Shown piece by piece: positions 1 to 5,356 of a DNA stretch of 5,356 bases. The notes under the pieces are model-generated. The model saw only the letters and a list, made by a program, of their open reading frames with translations, searched no databases and was not told the origin of the DNA. Position 1 is the first letter of the stretch; every line of letters begins with the position of its first letter. Position numbers and translations under genes: made by a program. Source of the DNA: a bacterium (GTDB taxonomy: Bacteria > Ratteibacteria > UBA8468 > B48-G9 > JAFGKM01); NCBI GenBank assembly GCA_029548585.1, contig JAKPNC010000042.1, forward strand, positions 1-5,356, written 5' to 3'.

Positions 1-2129
1 TTGGAGAATCGATGTCCATAGGAAGGAATTTCCGGGAGGCCCTCCAGAAAGGCATAAGATCCCTTGAAATAGGCAGGCACGGGCTGGGCTCCGACGGGAA
101 AGACAGGTGGAACGCCTTCCACGAGTTCACTGATGAGGAGAAGGAGCTTATCAGGGAAAAAGTATCAGTTGCCGACGACGACAGGATTTTCTACGTGAGA
201 TATGCCATGCTTGCAGGCTTTTCTGTCGATGAGATCTCCCGGCTGTCAAAAATCGATCCCTGGTTTCTGCACAATATAAAGGAAATCGTTGACATGGAAA
301 AGAAAATGCTCGATTTTGCGGGGTCCGGAAAGCTTCCTGCCGATATTCTTGAAGGGGCGAAAAGATCGGGTTTTTCTGACCGCCAGATATCCATCCTGAT
401 CAATAAACCGGAGCAGGATGTCAGGAAAATGAGGAAGGAAAACGGGATTGTTAACGTATATAAGCTGGTTGACAGCACGGGCGGGGAATACGACTCCGAA
501 AAGCCTTACTACTATTCGACTTACGAGAATCACGACGAGGGAAGATATTCCGGGAGGAAGAAGGTTGTCATACTGGGCGGAGGACCAAACAGGATCGGAC
601 AGGGAATAGAATTCGACTACTGTTGCGTTCACGCTTCGTTCGCCCTCAGGGAAGAAGGCTATGAAAGCATAATGGTCAACTGCAATCCGGAGACCGTGAG
701 CACCGATTACGATACGTCGGACAGGCTTTACTTCGAGCCTGTTACGGTTGAAGACGTCATGAACATAATAGACAGGGAGAACCCTGACGGCGTCATACTC
801 CAATTCGGCGGCCAGACACCGCTGAATCTTGCCATTCCCCTCCAGAAGGAGGGCGTAAAGATCCTCGGGACCAGCCCGGAGGCGATAGATATTGCCGAGG
901 ACCGGGAAAAGTTCAGGCAGCTGCTGGAGAGGCTTTCAATAAAACAGACTCTGAATGCTACGGCAACATCCTTCAGGGAGGCCGATGTCATAGCTGACCG
1001 GATAGGATATCCTGTTCTCGTGAGGCCTTCCTACGTGCTCGGCGGCAGGGCCATGGAGATTGTTTACGACAGGGATTCCCTTGAAACCTTTATGAAGAAA
1101 GCCGTTGATATTTCACCCGAAAGGCCGGTACTCATAGACAAGTTTCTCGAGGATGCAATAGAGGTTGATGTTGATGCCATATGCGACGGAAGCATGTGCG
1201 TTATCGGGGGTGTCATGGAACACATAGAGGAGGCCGGCGTTCATTCCGGCGACAGCGCCATGGTGCTTCCTCCCTACAGCCTCCCGCGAAAGGTCATATC
1301 CGAGATCGAAGAATCCACAAAGAAGATAGCCCTCGACCTGAATATCAGGGGCCTTATAAACATACAGTACGCTGTCAAGAACAGCGACGTATACATCCTG
1401 GAGGTTAATCCGAGAGCTTCAAGGACCGTCCCCTTTATATCCAAGGTCATAAACGTTCCCCTCGCAAAACTTGCAACCAGGATAATGACGGGGAAAACGC
1501 TCGCCCAGCTTGGTTTCACGCAATCCGTGAGGCCCGGCTTCTTCGCGGTCAAGGAATCCGTTTTTCCCTTCTCAAGATTCCAGGGCATAGATGCAACCCT
1601 TGGACCTGAAATGAGATCCACGGGCGAGGTGATAGGGATAGATAGCAATTTCGAGATGGCATACGCAAAGAGCCAGCTTGCCGCCGGCCAGAAACTGCCC
1701 GTAAGCGGCTCCATATTCATAAGCGTCAAAGACAAGGACAAACCTGCTTCTGCGTCCATTGCAAGGGGATTCAAAGAGATGGGTTTCGATATCTTCGCCA
1801 GCTCGGGAACCGGGAAGTACCTTGTCGGGAAGGGCCTTGATGTCAGGATAATACCGAAGGTGTACGAAGGAGAAAGGCCCAATATCGTTGATTACATGAA
1901 GAATAATAAGATATCCCTGATCATAAATACGCCATCCGGTAAGAAGACGAAGAAGGATATCACGTCTATCCGGAGCATAGCGGTGAACAGGAATATACCT
2001 CTCATAACCACGATACCCGGCGCCAGGGCGACCCTCGTGGCAATCAAAAAGATCAGGGAAGACGACATAAGCGTCAGAAGCATACAGGAATACCACGGCG
2101 ACCTGAAGAATCGGAATGGTTCCGAATAG
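1..2129 (+). CDS. carB: Carbamoyl-phosphate synthase large subunit, 5'-truncated by window edge
   Basis: This subunit makes carbamoyl phosphate from bicarbonate, two ATP and ammonia supplied by the glutaminase subunit CarA, feeding pyrimidine and arginine synthesis in the cytoplasm. The reading frame is open to the left edge: codons before the ATG at 12 read Gly-Glu-Ser and match the conserved GE-x-M-x-IGR segment of CarB, so that ATG is internal (near E. coli Met378) and about 375 residues lie upstream. Numbering from that Met, residues about 26-176 form the oligomerisation domain and about 177-560 the second ATP-grasp (carbamoyl phosphate) half. This half carries GGGPNRIGQGIEFDY, NCNPETVSTDYDTSD (from 223), YPVLVRPSYVLGGRA (from 333) and LEVNPRAS (from 463). 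Residues about 561-705 are the MGS-like allosteric domain, with an SSGTG phosphate-site motif and KVYEG. The 705 visible residues plus the missing part equal a full-length CarB of roughly 1,075-1,080 residues. It is recognised with very high confidence and shows no frameshift. Confidence 0.97.
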   Translation, partial: GESMSIGRNFREALQKGIRSLEIGRHGLGSDGKDRWNAFHEFTDEEKELIREKVSVADDDRIFYVRYAMLAGFSVDEISRLSKIDPWFLHNIKEIVDMEKKMLDFAGSGKLPADILEGAKRSGFSDRQISILINKPEQDVRKMRKENGIVNVYKLVDSTGGEYDSEKPYYYSTYENHDEGRYSGRKKVVILGGGPNRIGQGIEFDYCCVHASFALREEGYESIMVNCNPETVSTDYDTSDRLYFEPVTVEDVMNIIDRENPDGVILQFGGQTPLNLAIPLQKEGVKILGTSPEAIDIAEDREKFRQLLERLSIKQTLNATATSFREADVIADRIGYPVLVRPSYVLGGRAMEIVYDRDSLETFMKKAVDISPERPVLIDKFLEDAIEVDVDAICDGSMCVIGGVMEHIEEAGVHSGDSAMVLPPYSLPRKVISEIEESTKKIALDLNIRGLINIQYAVKNSDVYILEVNPRASRTVPFISKVINVPLAKLATRIMTGKTLAQLGFTQSVRPGFFAVKESVFPFSRFQGIDATLGPEMRSTGEVIGIDSNFEMAYAKSQLAAGQKLPVSGSIFISVKDKDKPASASIARGFKEMGFDIFASSGTGKYLVGKGLDVRIIPKVYEGERPNIVDYMKNNKISLIINTPSGKKTKKDITSIRSIAVNRNIPLITTIPGARATLVAIKKIREDDISVRSIQEYHGDLKNRNGSE

Positions 2130-2156
2130 CCCGGGAAGCAGGTTTCCTGATTCTGG
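2111..2156 (+). other. Two tandem hairpins at the carB-hisH junction
   Basis: The first hairpin is a perfect 6-bp inverted repeat, TCGGAA-TGG-TTCCGA (2111-2125), lying over the last codons of carB. The second (2131-2156) pairs CCGGGAAGCAGG with CCTGATTCTGG around a TTT loop, with one G/A mismatch, one G-U pair and one bulge, giving about ten pairs. No T tract follows either one, so they do not look like an intrinsic terminator. They could stabilise or process the carB mRNA end, or be chance. This is seen by eye only, with no folding energy calculated. Confidence 0.3.
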
Positions 2157-2166
2157 CTGCACATCC

Positions 2167-2172
2167 GGAAGG
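2167..2172 (+). promoter_or_regulatory. Ribosome binding site of hisH
   Basis: GGAAGG lies 8 bases before the TTG at 2181. It supports the non-ATG start for hisH, because translation from this TTG gives the N-terminus MTGIVNYGAGN expected for the family and no in-frame ATG is near. Confidence 0.65.
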
Positions 2173-2180
2173 CGGTCACA

Positions 2181-2810
2181 TTGACGGGAATTGTAAACTA
2201 TGGAGCTGGAAACATATACAGCGTTCTTACAGCTGTAAGGAAGTGCGGCGAAGATGCTTTCATCGTTGAAAAGGCGGGCGATCTTTCTTCCGCTGACAGT
2301 ATCATACTGCCCGGAGTCGGGGCTTTCGGGGACGGGATGAATGCCCTTTCCGGATCCGGTTTGAAGGAAGCGCTGGTTAAATCTGTCAGTGGCGGAAAGC
2401 CTTTCCTGGGCATCTGCCTGGGCATGCAGCTGCTTTTTTCTCACAGCGATGAGGGAGACTGCGATGGATTTGGCATCATAAACGGCATGGTGAGAAGGTT
2501 TTCGTTTCAGGCGGCCCTTTCCATTAAAGTTCCCCATATGGGATGGAACGTTGTAGAGGCGGCCGGGCCCGGAAGAGAGTTATTTGCCGGCATCCCTTCC
2601 AATTCGATGTTCTACTTCGCCCATTCCTTTTATGCCACGCCGGATGATCCGGGATCCATTGCAGGAAGAACCGTTTACGGCCATCCTTTTGCTTCCGTCG
2701 TAAAGATCAGGAACATTGCCGGGGTTCAGTTCCACCCGGAGAAGAGCGGAGACTGGGGCCTTCTTTTCATTAAAAACTTCCTGGAGGGAAAATGGTTAGC
2801 GTCAGAATAA
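2181..2810 (+). CDS. hisH: Imidazole glycerol phosphate synthase, glutaminase subunit HisH
   Basis: HisH hydrolyses glutamine and passes ammonia through the HisF barrel, which makes imidazole-glycerol phosphate and AICAR in histidine biosynthesis. The 209-residue length is normal for this class I (triad) glutamine amidotransferase. Visible family motifs are the N-terminal NYGAGN (6-11), PGVGAFGDGM (44-53), the nucleophile elbow GICLGMQ with Cys79, PHMGWN in the middle, and GVQFHPEKSG (181-190) with His185 and Glu187. The Cys-His-Glu triad is therefore complete. The start is TTG, chosen because it yields the correct family N-terminus and has GGAAGG 8 bases upstream. The gene begins 51 bases after carB, suggesting the same transcript, and its last 19 bases overlap hisF, as expected for two subunits made in equal amounts. 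No other his genes are visible here. Confidence 0.96.
   Translation: MTGIVNYGAGNIYSVLTAVRKCGEDAFIVEKAGDLSSADSIILPGVGAFGDGMNALSGSGLKEALVKSVSGGKPFLGICLGMQLLFSHSDEGDCDGFGIINGMVRRFSFQAALSIKVPHMGWNVVEAAGPGRELFAGIPSNSMFYFAHSFYATPDDPGSIAGRTVYGHPFASVVKIRNIAGVQFHPEKSGDWGLLFIKNFLEGKWLASE
2783..2788 (+). promoter_or_regulatory. Ribosome binding site of hisF
   Basis: GGAGGG, inside the end of hisH, sits only 3 bases before the ATG at 2792. The spacing is tight, but if the first GGAG is used it is 5 bases. It fixes the hisF start and implies coupled translation with hisH. Confidence 0.65.
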
Positions 2811-3550
2811 TACCTTGTCTCGATGTAAAGGACGGGCAGGTTGTAAAGGGGATTCACTTTGAGAACCTTGTCAGGGCAGGGGATCCCGTCGAACAGGCGG
2901 CTTTTTACAGCAAAGAGAAAGCCGACGAGCTCGTTTTCCTTGATATAAGCGCAACGATTGAGGGACGCAGGACCATGCTTGACGTTGTCAGGAAAGTTGC
3001 GGAGGTTGTATTCATTCCACTGACCGTGGGAGGCGGAATAACGAGCATTGACGATATAGAAAAACTCCTGAAGGCCGGAGCGGACAAGATCTCCATAAAT
3101 ACCGCCGCTGTGAGAAATCCGTCACTTATAGAGGAGGGGGCCAAAAGGTTTGGAAGCCAGTGTATTGTCGTTGCAATAGACGGCAAGAAGGTTTCTCCTT
3201 CCGGGTGGGAAGTGCATGTGGAAAGCGGCAAGACTCCCACAGGCCTGGATGTTGTGGAATGGGCCAGGAAAGTCGAGGATCTTGGCGCCGGAGAGCTCCT
3301 CCTGACGAGCATAGACATGGACGGAACCCAGAAGGGCTACGATATTGAAATGACAAGGAGAGTTTCGGAGAATGTCTCGATCCCGGTCATTGCATCAGGC
3401 GGCGCCGGAAGCCTCGAACACCTTTACAGGGTTATCAGCGATGGAAAGGCAAGCGCAATCCTGATAGCGTCCCTCCTTCATTTCAGGAAATATACTGTGG
3501 AAGAGATAAAGTTGTACCTGAAGCAGAAGGGGATCGGGGTCCGGCTTTGA
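2792..3550 (+). CDS. hisF: Imidazole glycerol phosphate synthase, cyclase subunit HisF
   Basis: HisF is the (beta/alpha)8-barrel cyclase that uses ammonia from HisH to convert PRFAR into imidazole-glycerol phosphate and AICAR. The 252 residues match the usual length of about 253. Both catalytic aspartates sit at the same positions as in the Thermotoga enzyme: Asp11 in IIPCLDVKDG and Asp130 in VVAID. Phosphate-binding and barrel motifs are VGGGI (79-83), KISINTAAV (99-107), LLTSIDMDGT (169-178) and ASGGAG (201-206). A small difference is ASLLH at 226-230, where the family usually has A-A/S-V-F-H. The C-terminus, IGVRL, is where the family normally ends, so the TGA at 3548 is a real stop. The overlap with hisH and their shared order support a working IGP synthase. 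The sequence is of the canonical histidine-pathway type rather than the diverged paralogues found in some O-antigen clusters. Confidence 0.97.
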   Translation: MVSVRIIPCLDVKDGQVVKGIHFENLVRAGDPVEQAAFYSKEKADELVFLDISATIEGRRTMLDVVRKVAEVVFIPLTVGGGITSIDDIEKLLKAGADKISINTAAVRNPSLIEEGAKRFGSQCIVVAIDGKKVSPSGWEVHVESGKTPTGLDVVEWARKVEDLGAGELLLTSIDMDGTQKGYDIEMTRRVSENVSIPVIASGGAGSLEHLYRVISDGKASAILIASLLHFRKYTVEEIKLYLKQKGIGVRL

Positions 3551-3683
3551 ACTTTTGACCTCTTTGAGGGATTCGTGCCATGGTCCCTGCGGCGTCAGTT
3601 TTTAAGGGCAATTCACCGTGCGGATTTATCAAAATCAGGCTTAGGAAAGGCGCTATTCTTCGTCTGCGCTCTTTTCCGCCTGC

Positions 3684-3724
3684 ATGTCGTCACGCCCGCG
3701 GATGGGGATGACATTCTTCTTTTT
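3684..3724 (+). terminator. Terminator-like stem-loop with T-rich tract, between hisF and the ELM1-like gene
   Basis: ATGTCGTC (3684-3691) pairs with GATGACAT (3707-3714) over 8 bp including one G-U pair. Inside this, CCC (3695-3697) pairs with GGG (3704-3706) around a 6-base loop, leaving ACG bulged on the left arm. The run TTCTTCTTTTT follows at 3714-3724. This fits a weak rho-independent terminator for the carB-hisHF transcript, although the T tract is interrupted by C and lies right against the next ATG. A second, bulged hairpin (3644-3677, GGAAAGGCGC with GCGCTCTTTTCC) lies just before it. Either may instead be a regulatory or repeat structure. No clear -35/-10 promoter was seen anywhere in the 3551-3727 spacer. 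Confidence 0.35.
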
Positions 3725-3727
3725 AAA

Positions 3728-4792
3728 ATGAAAATTCTGGTTCTAAACGACGGCATCAAGGGGAATTTCAACCAGTCGCTCGGTCTTGCCGGGGCCTTTC
3801 CGGGCAGTGACACGGAAGTGCTCGATGTTTCACTCCGGGGGCCAGGCTACCGTCTCTTTGGAAGGAAGGGAAAATCCCCCTTGAACTCAAAGGTGCTGGC
3901 ATTGCTTTGCTGTGCAAGGGCATGGTCGCTTGCAGGGAGGTTCCTTTCGTTCTTTTGGGACGGCTATTCAAGGACGGAAGGCAAGAAGGCGGATCTTGTC
4001 ATTTCTGCAGGCTCCGCTCTTGCCCCGGTAAACATGATCCTTGGAAAGAATAAAAGGGCAGGCAGGACCGTCAACATAATGGTGCCGTCAATGATGCCCC
4101 TGAGGTTCTTCGATTTTCTCATAGTTCCATACCATGATTACCTCAGGTTCCGCAGGAATAAACCCGGCAACCTCATTGTTACCCTCGGAGCGCCAAACAC
4201 AATAAACATGGACATGCTCTCAAGGGCGGCCGGAGAAACAGGTATTTCAAAAGGTCACGCGACCGTAACGGGGGTTGTAATAGGCGGAGATGACCAGAAT
4301 TACAGGATATCCGCATCCTACGTGCAGAGGATTTCAGACATCCTTTTTTCTGCCGATAACGGCAACAGGTATCTTTTCACGACATCAAGAAGGACTGATG
4401 CGGGCGCCGCAAGGTACCTGAGGCAGAGGCTTGCGGGAGAGCCTTCCGTCTTGTACGCGGAATTCCCCGGATATTCCAGGATCTCCCGCTACCCCGCCAT
4501 TCTGGGGCTGTGCGACAGGATAATCGTCACAGAGGACAGCATTAACATGATATCGGAAGCTGCAAGCACGGGATTGCCCGTTATAATAATCGGGGTTGAA
4601 CGGAAAAAGAAGAAAAGACTCGTTTTTGATTTAACTATTGAAAAATTCGTGGAAAAGGGTTATGCTCAATACATTCCACTGGAAAAGATCGATCTGTTGC
4701 CTCTCGTGATTCACGACACCAGGCGAGGTGTCGGAAAAGGACTAAGAGAGTCAGAAAAATGTGCCCGGCAAATATTAGAGAACTTGAACTGA
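3728..4792 (+). CDS. ELM1/DUF1022-family putative glycosyltransferase
   Basis: This 354-residue protein resembles the ELM1 (DUF1022, Mito_fiss_Elm1) family, a GT-B-like fold often found among bacterial envelope glycan genes; the reaction is not established for most members. Recognised signatures are the N-terminal VLNDGIKGNFNQ (5-16, family DG-x-x-G-x-x-NQ), SAGSALAP (93-100), PYHDYLR (134-140) followed by NLIVTLGAPN, GGDDQNYRI (186-194), TTSRRTD (218-224) and VTEDSINMISEA (267-278). The last, with STGLPV after it, resembles the sugar-nucleotide-binding end of GT-B enzymes. A basic patch, ERKKKKR, lies at 291-297. There is no signal peptide or clear membrane helix, so the protein is probably cytosolic or membrane-associated. 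The ATG at 3728 was chosen because the family motif follows at once. The frame is open back to the hisF stop, with a GTG at 3575 giving 51 extra residues that look unlike the family. No Shine-Dalgarno lies at normal distance from the ATG. The next gene overlaps its end by 34 bases. Confidence 0.83.
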   Translation: MKILVLNDGIKGNFNQSLGLAGAFPGSDTEVLDVSLRGPGYRLFGRKGKSPLNSKVLALLCCARAWSLAGRFLSFFWDGYSRTEGKKADLVISAGSALAPVNMILGKNKRAGRTVNIMVPSMMPLRFFDFLIVPYHDYLRFRRNKPGNLIVTLGAPNTINMDMLSRAAGETGISKGHATVTGVVIGGDDQNYRISASYVQRISDILFSADNGNRYLFTTSRRTDAGAARYLRQRLAGEPSVLYAEFPGYSRISRYPAILGLCDRIIVTEDSINMISEAASTGLPVIIIGVERKKKKRLVFDLTIEKFVEKGYAQYIPLEKIDLLPLVIHDTRRGVGKGLRESEKCARQILENLN

Positions 4793-5356
4793 AAAGAATA
4801 CTTGTTGTAGGATTCAGAAGCCTTTCCGGGAATCTCCTTCTAACCCCGTCCATAAGGAAGATAAAAGAGGCTTTTCCCGGTGCTTCCCTTGATATTATAG
4901 CCGGCCGTGATTCTTCAGACCTTTTCATGGGCAATCCACTCTTTTCATGCCACATACCGTTTGACAACTGGAGAGGTATACCCGGCCTCGTGAAAAGAGC
5001 GCGTGTCAAAAGGTACGACCTTATCGTATCTTTCTCCAGCCATTACCTGCCCTTTTTGCTCAGGGGCAAATACAAGCTCTCCTTCTTCTGGCGCGACCTC
5101 TTTTCTGAGAAGGTTTTTACCCATGAAAGCGAAAGGCTTCTTGCCTTCATCGAGCCTTTTTTCGGAAGAGAAGAGAGAAAGGGCGGTTTCTTTTCCCATG
5201 TCACCAGGCAGAGCAGGGAATGCGTGGATGATCTTCTCAGGGCTTCAGGAATAAGGAATTCGGATACCCTGGTAGTGGTTAATCCGGGATTCACCCCTTC
5301 CAGCAGGAGGTTCAGTCCGGGGTTTTATACGGTGATTGCCAGCGACCTTGCAAGGG
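4759..5356 (+). CDS. Glycosyltransferase family 9 (heptosyltransferase-like), 3'-truncated by window edge
   Basis: The visible 199 residues cover the N-terminal Rossmann-like half and the start of the C-terminal half of a GT-B enzyme like the ADP-heptose:LPS heptosyltransferases, which add sugars to lipopolysaccharide core at the inner face of the inner membrane. Evidence is KRILVVGFRSLSGNLLLTPS (12-31), IRKIKEAFPGASLDIIAG (family: RALKEAFPGAEID-type), YDLIVSF, and VVVNPGFTPSSRRFSPGFY (from 172), which matches the nPG...sKrWp segment where the C-terminal domain begins. Two variations stand out. The usual GD with the catalytic Asp is GN here (Asn25), and the usual Lys of sKrW is Arg183 in SRRF. 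The ATG at 4759 has a weak GAGAG 8 bases upstream and lies inside the end of the ELM1-like gene; no better in-frame start exists before the family motif. The reading frame has no stop before the window ends. The acceptor sugar cannot be told from sequence. Confidence 0.85.
   Translation, partial: MCPANIRELELKRILVVGFRSLSGNLLLTPSIRKIKEAFPGASLDIIAGRDSSDLFMGNPLFSCHIPFDNWRGIPGLVKRARVKRYDLIVSFSSHYLPFLLRGKYKLSFFWRDLFSEKVFTHESERLLAFIEPFFGREERKGGFFSHVTRQSRECVDDLLRASGIRNSDTLVVVNPGFTPSSRRFSPGFYTVIASDLAR

Noticed and set aside
3..14. A GGAGA and ATG at the left edge that could start a separate CarB C-terminal gene, as in archaea with split carB.
   Set aside because: The bases before the ATG translate in frame as Gly-Glu-Ser and match the conserved GE-x-M-x-IGR segment inside CarB, so the window most likely begins inside one continuous gene. 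Upstream sequence would settle it.
1572..2537. A 321-codon minus-strand open frame.
   Set aside because: It lies opposite carB and hisH, both with clear conserved protein motifs, resembles no family I know, and spans the gene junction; it is a shadow frame.
2181..3550. hisH-hisF as the diverged paralogue pair that supplies ammonia for amidino-sugars in O-antigen clusters, suggested by nearby glycosyltransferase genes.
   Set aside because: HisF has the canonical residues Asp11 and Asp130 and typical histidine-pathway motifs throughout, and no WbpG/PseA-like amidotransferase is visible.
3554..3660. TTGACC (3554-3559) and TATTCT (3654-3659) as parts of a promoter for the ELM1-like gene.
   Set aside because: They are far too distant to form a pair, and neither has an acceptable partner element at 16-18 bases.
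3613..3813. A 66-codon minus-strand open frame covering the hisF-ELM1 spacer, which could be a small gene.
   Set aside because: About 40% of it lies opposite the conserved ELM1 N-terminus, it has no convincing ribosome site, and the protein resembles nothing I can name.

Overview
This window reads as ordinary bacterial chromosome: four or five tightly packed genes, all on the + strand, with no sign of mobile DNA, CRISPR or RNA genes. The two parts are a nucleotide/amino-acid biosynthesis block (carB, hisH, hisF) and the start of a cell-envelope glycan block (an ELM1-family putative glycosyltransferase and a family 9, heptosyltransferase-like glycosyltransferase). Envelope genes of this kind point to a bacterium with an outer membrane. 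AGG/AGA for Arg and ATA for Ile are used heavily, which is unlike enterobacteria. Together with the gene types this would fit Nitrospirota, Omnitrophota or a deltaproteobacterial lineage, but I cannot settle the phylum by eye.

Layout. Positions 1-2129 hold the C-terminal two thirds of CarB, the large subunit of carbamoyl-phosphate synthase; the gene begins upstream of the window. A 51-base gap with two small hairpins leads to hisH (TTG start, 2181-2810), which overlaps hisF (2792-3550) by 19 bases. HisH and HisF form the imidazole-glycerol-phosphate synthase complex, with all key catalytic residues present. A 177-base spacer (3551-3727) follows, containing a terminator-like stem-loop and T-rich tract directly before the next ATG. 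Next comes an ELM1/DUF1022-like gene (3728-4792), overlapped by 34 bases by a GT9-family gene (from 4759) that runs off the right edge.

How they work together. CarB makes carbamoyl phosphate for pyrimidine and arginine synthesis. HisHF makes imidazole-glycerol phosphate for histidine and releases AICAR to the purine pathway. The two downstream genes are probably co-translated and probably act in building lipopolysaccharide core or another surface glycan. The stem-loop spacer is the likely boundary between the two blocks.

I did not find a convincing new biological system. The points most worth checking are the Asn in place of the usual catalytic Asp in the GT9 protein, the uncharacterised ELM1-GT9 gene pair, and the start region of the ELM1-like gene, which has no Shine-Dalgarno sequence and sits directly after a terminator-like structure.
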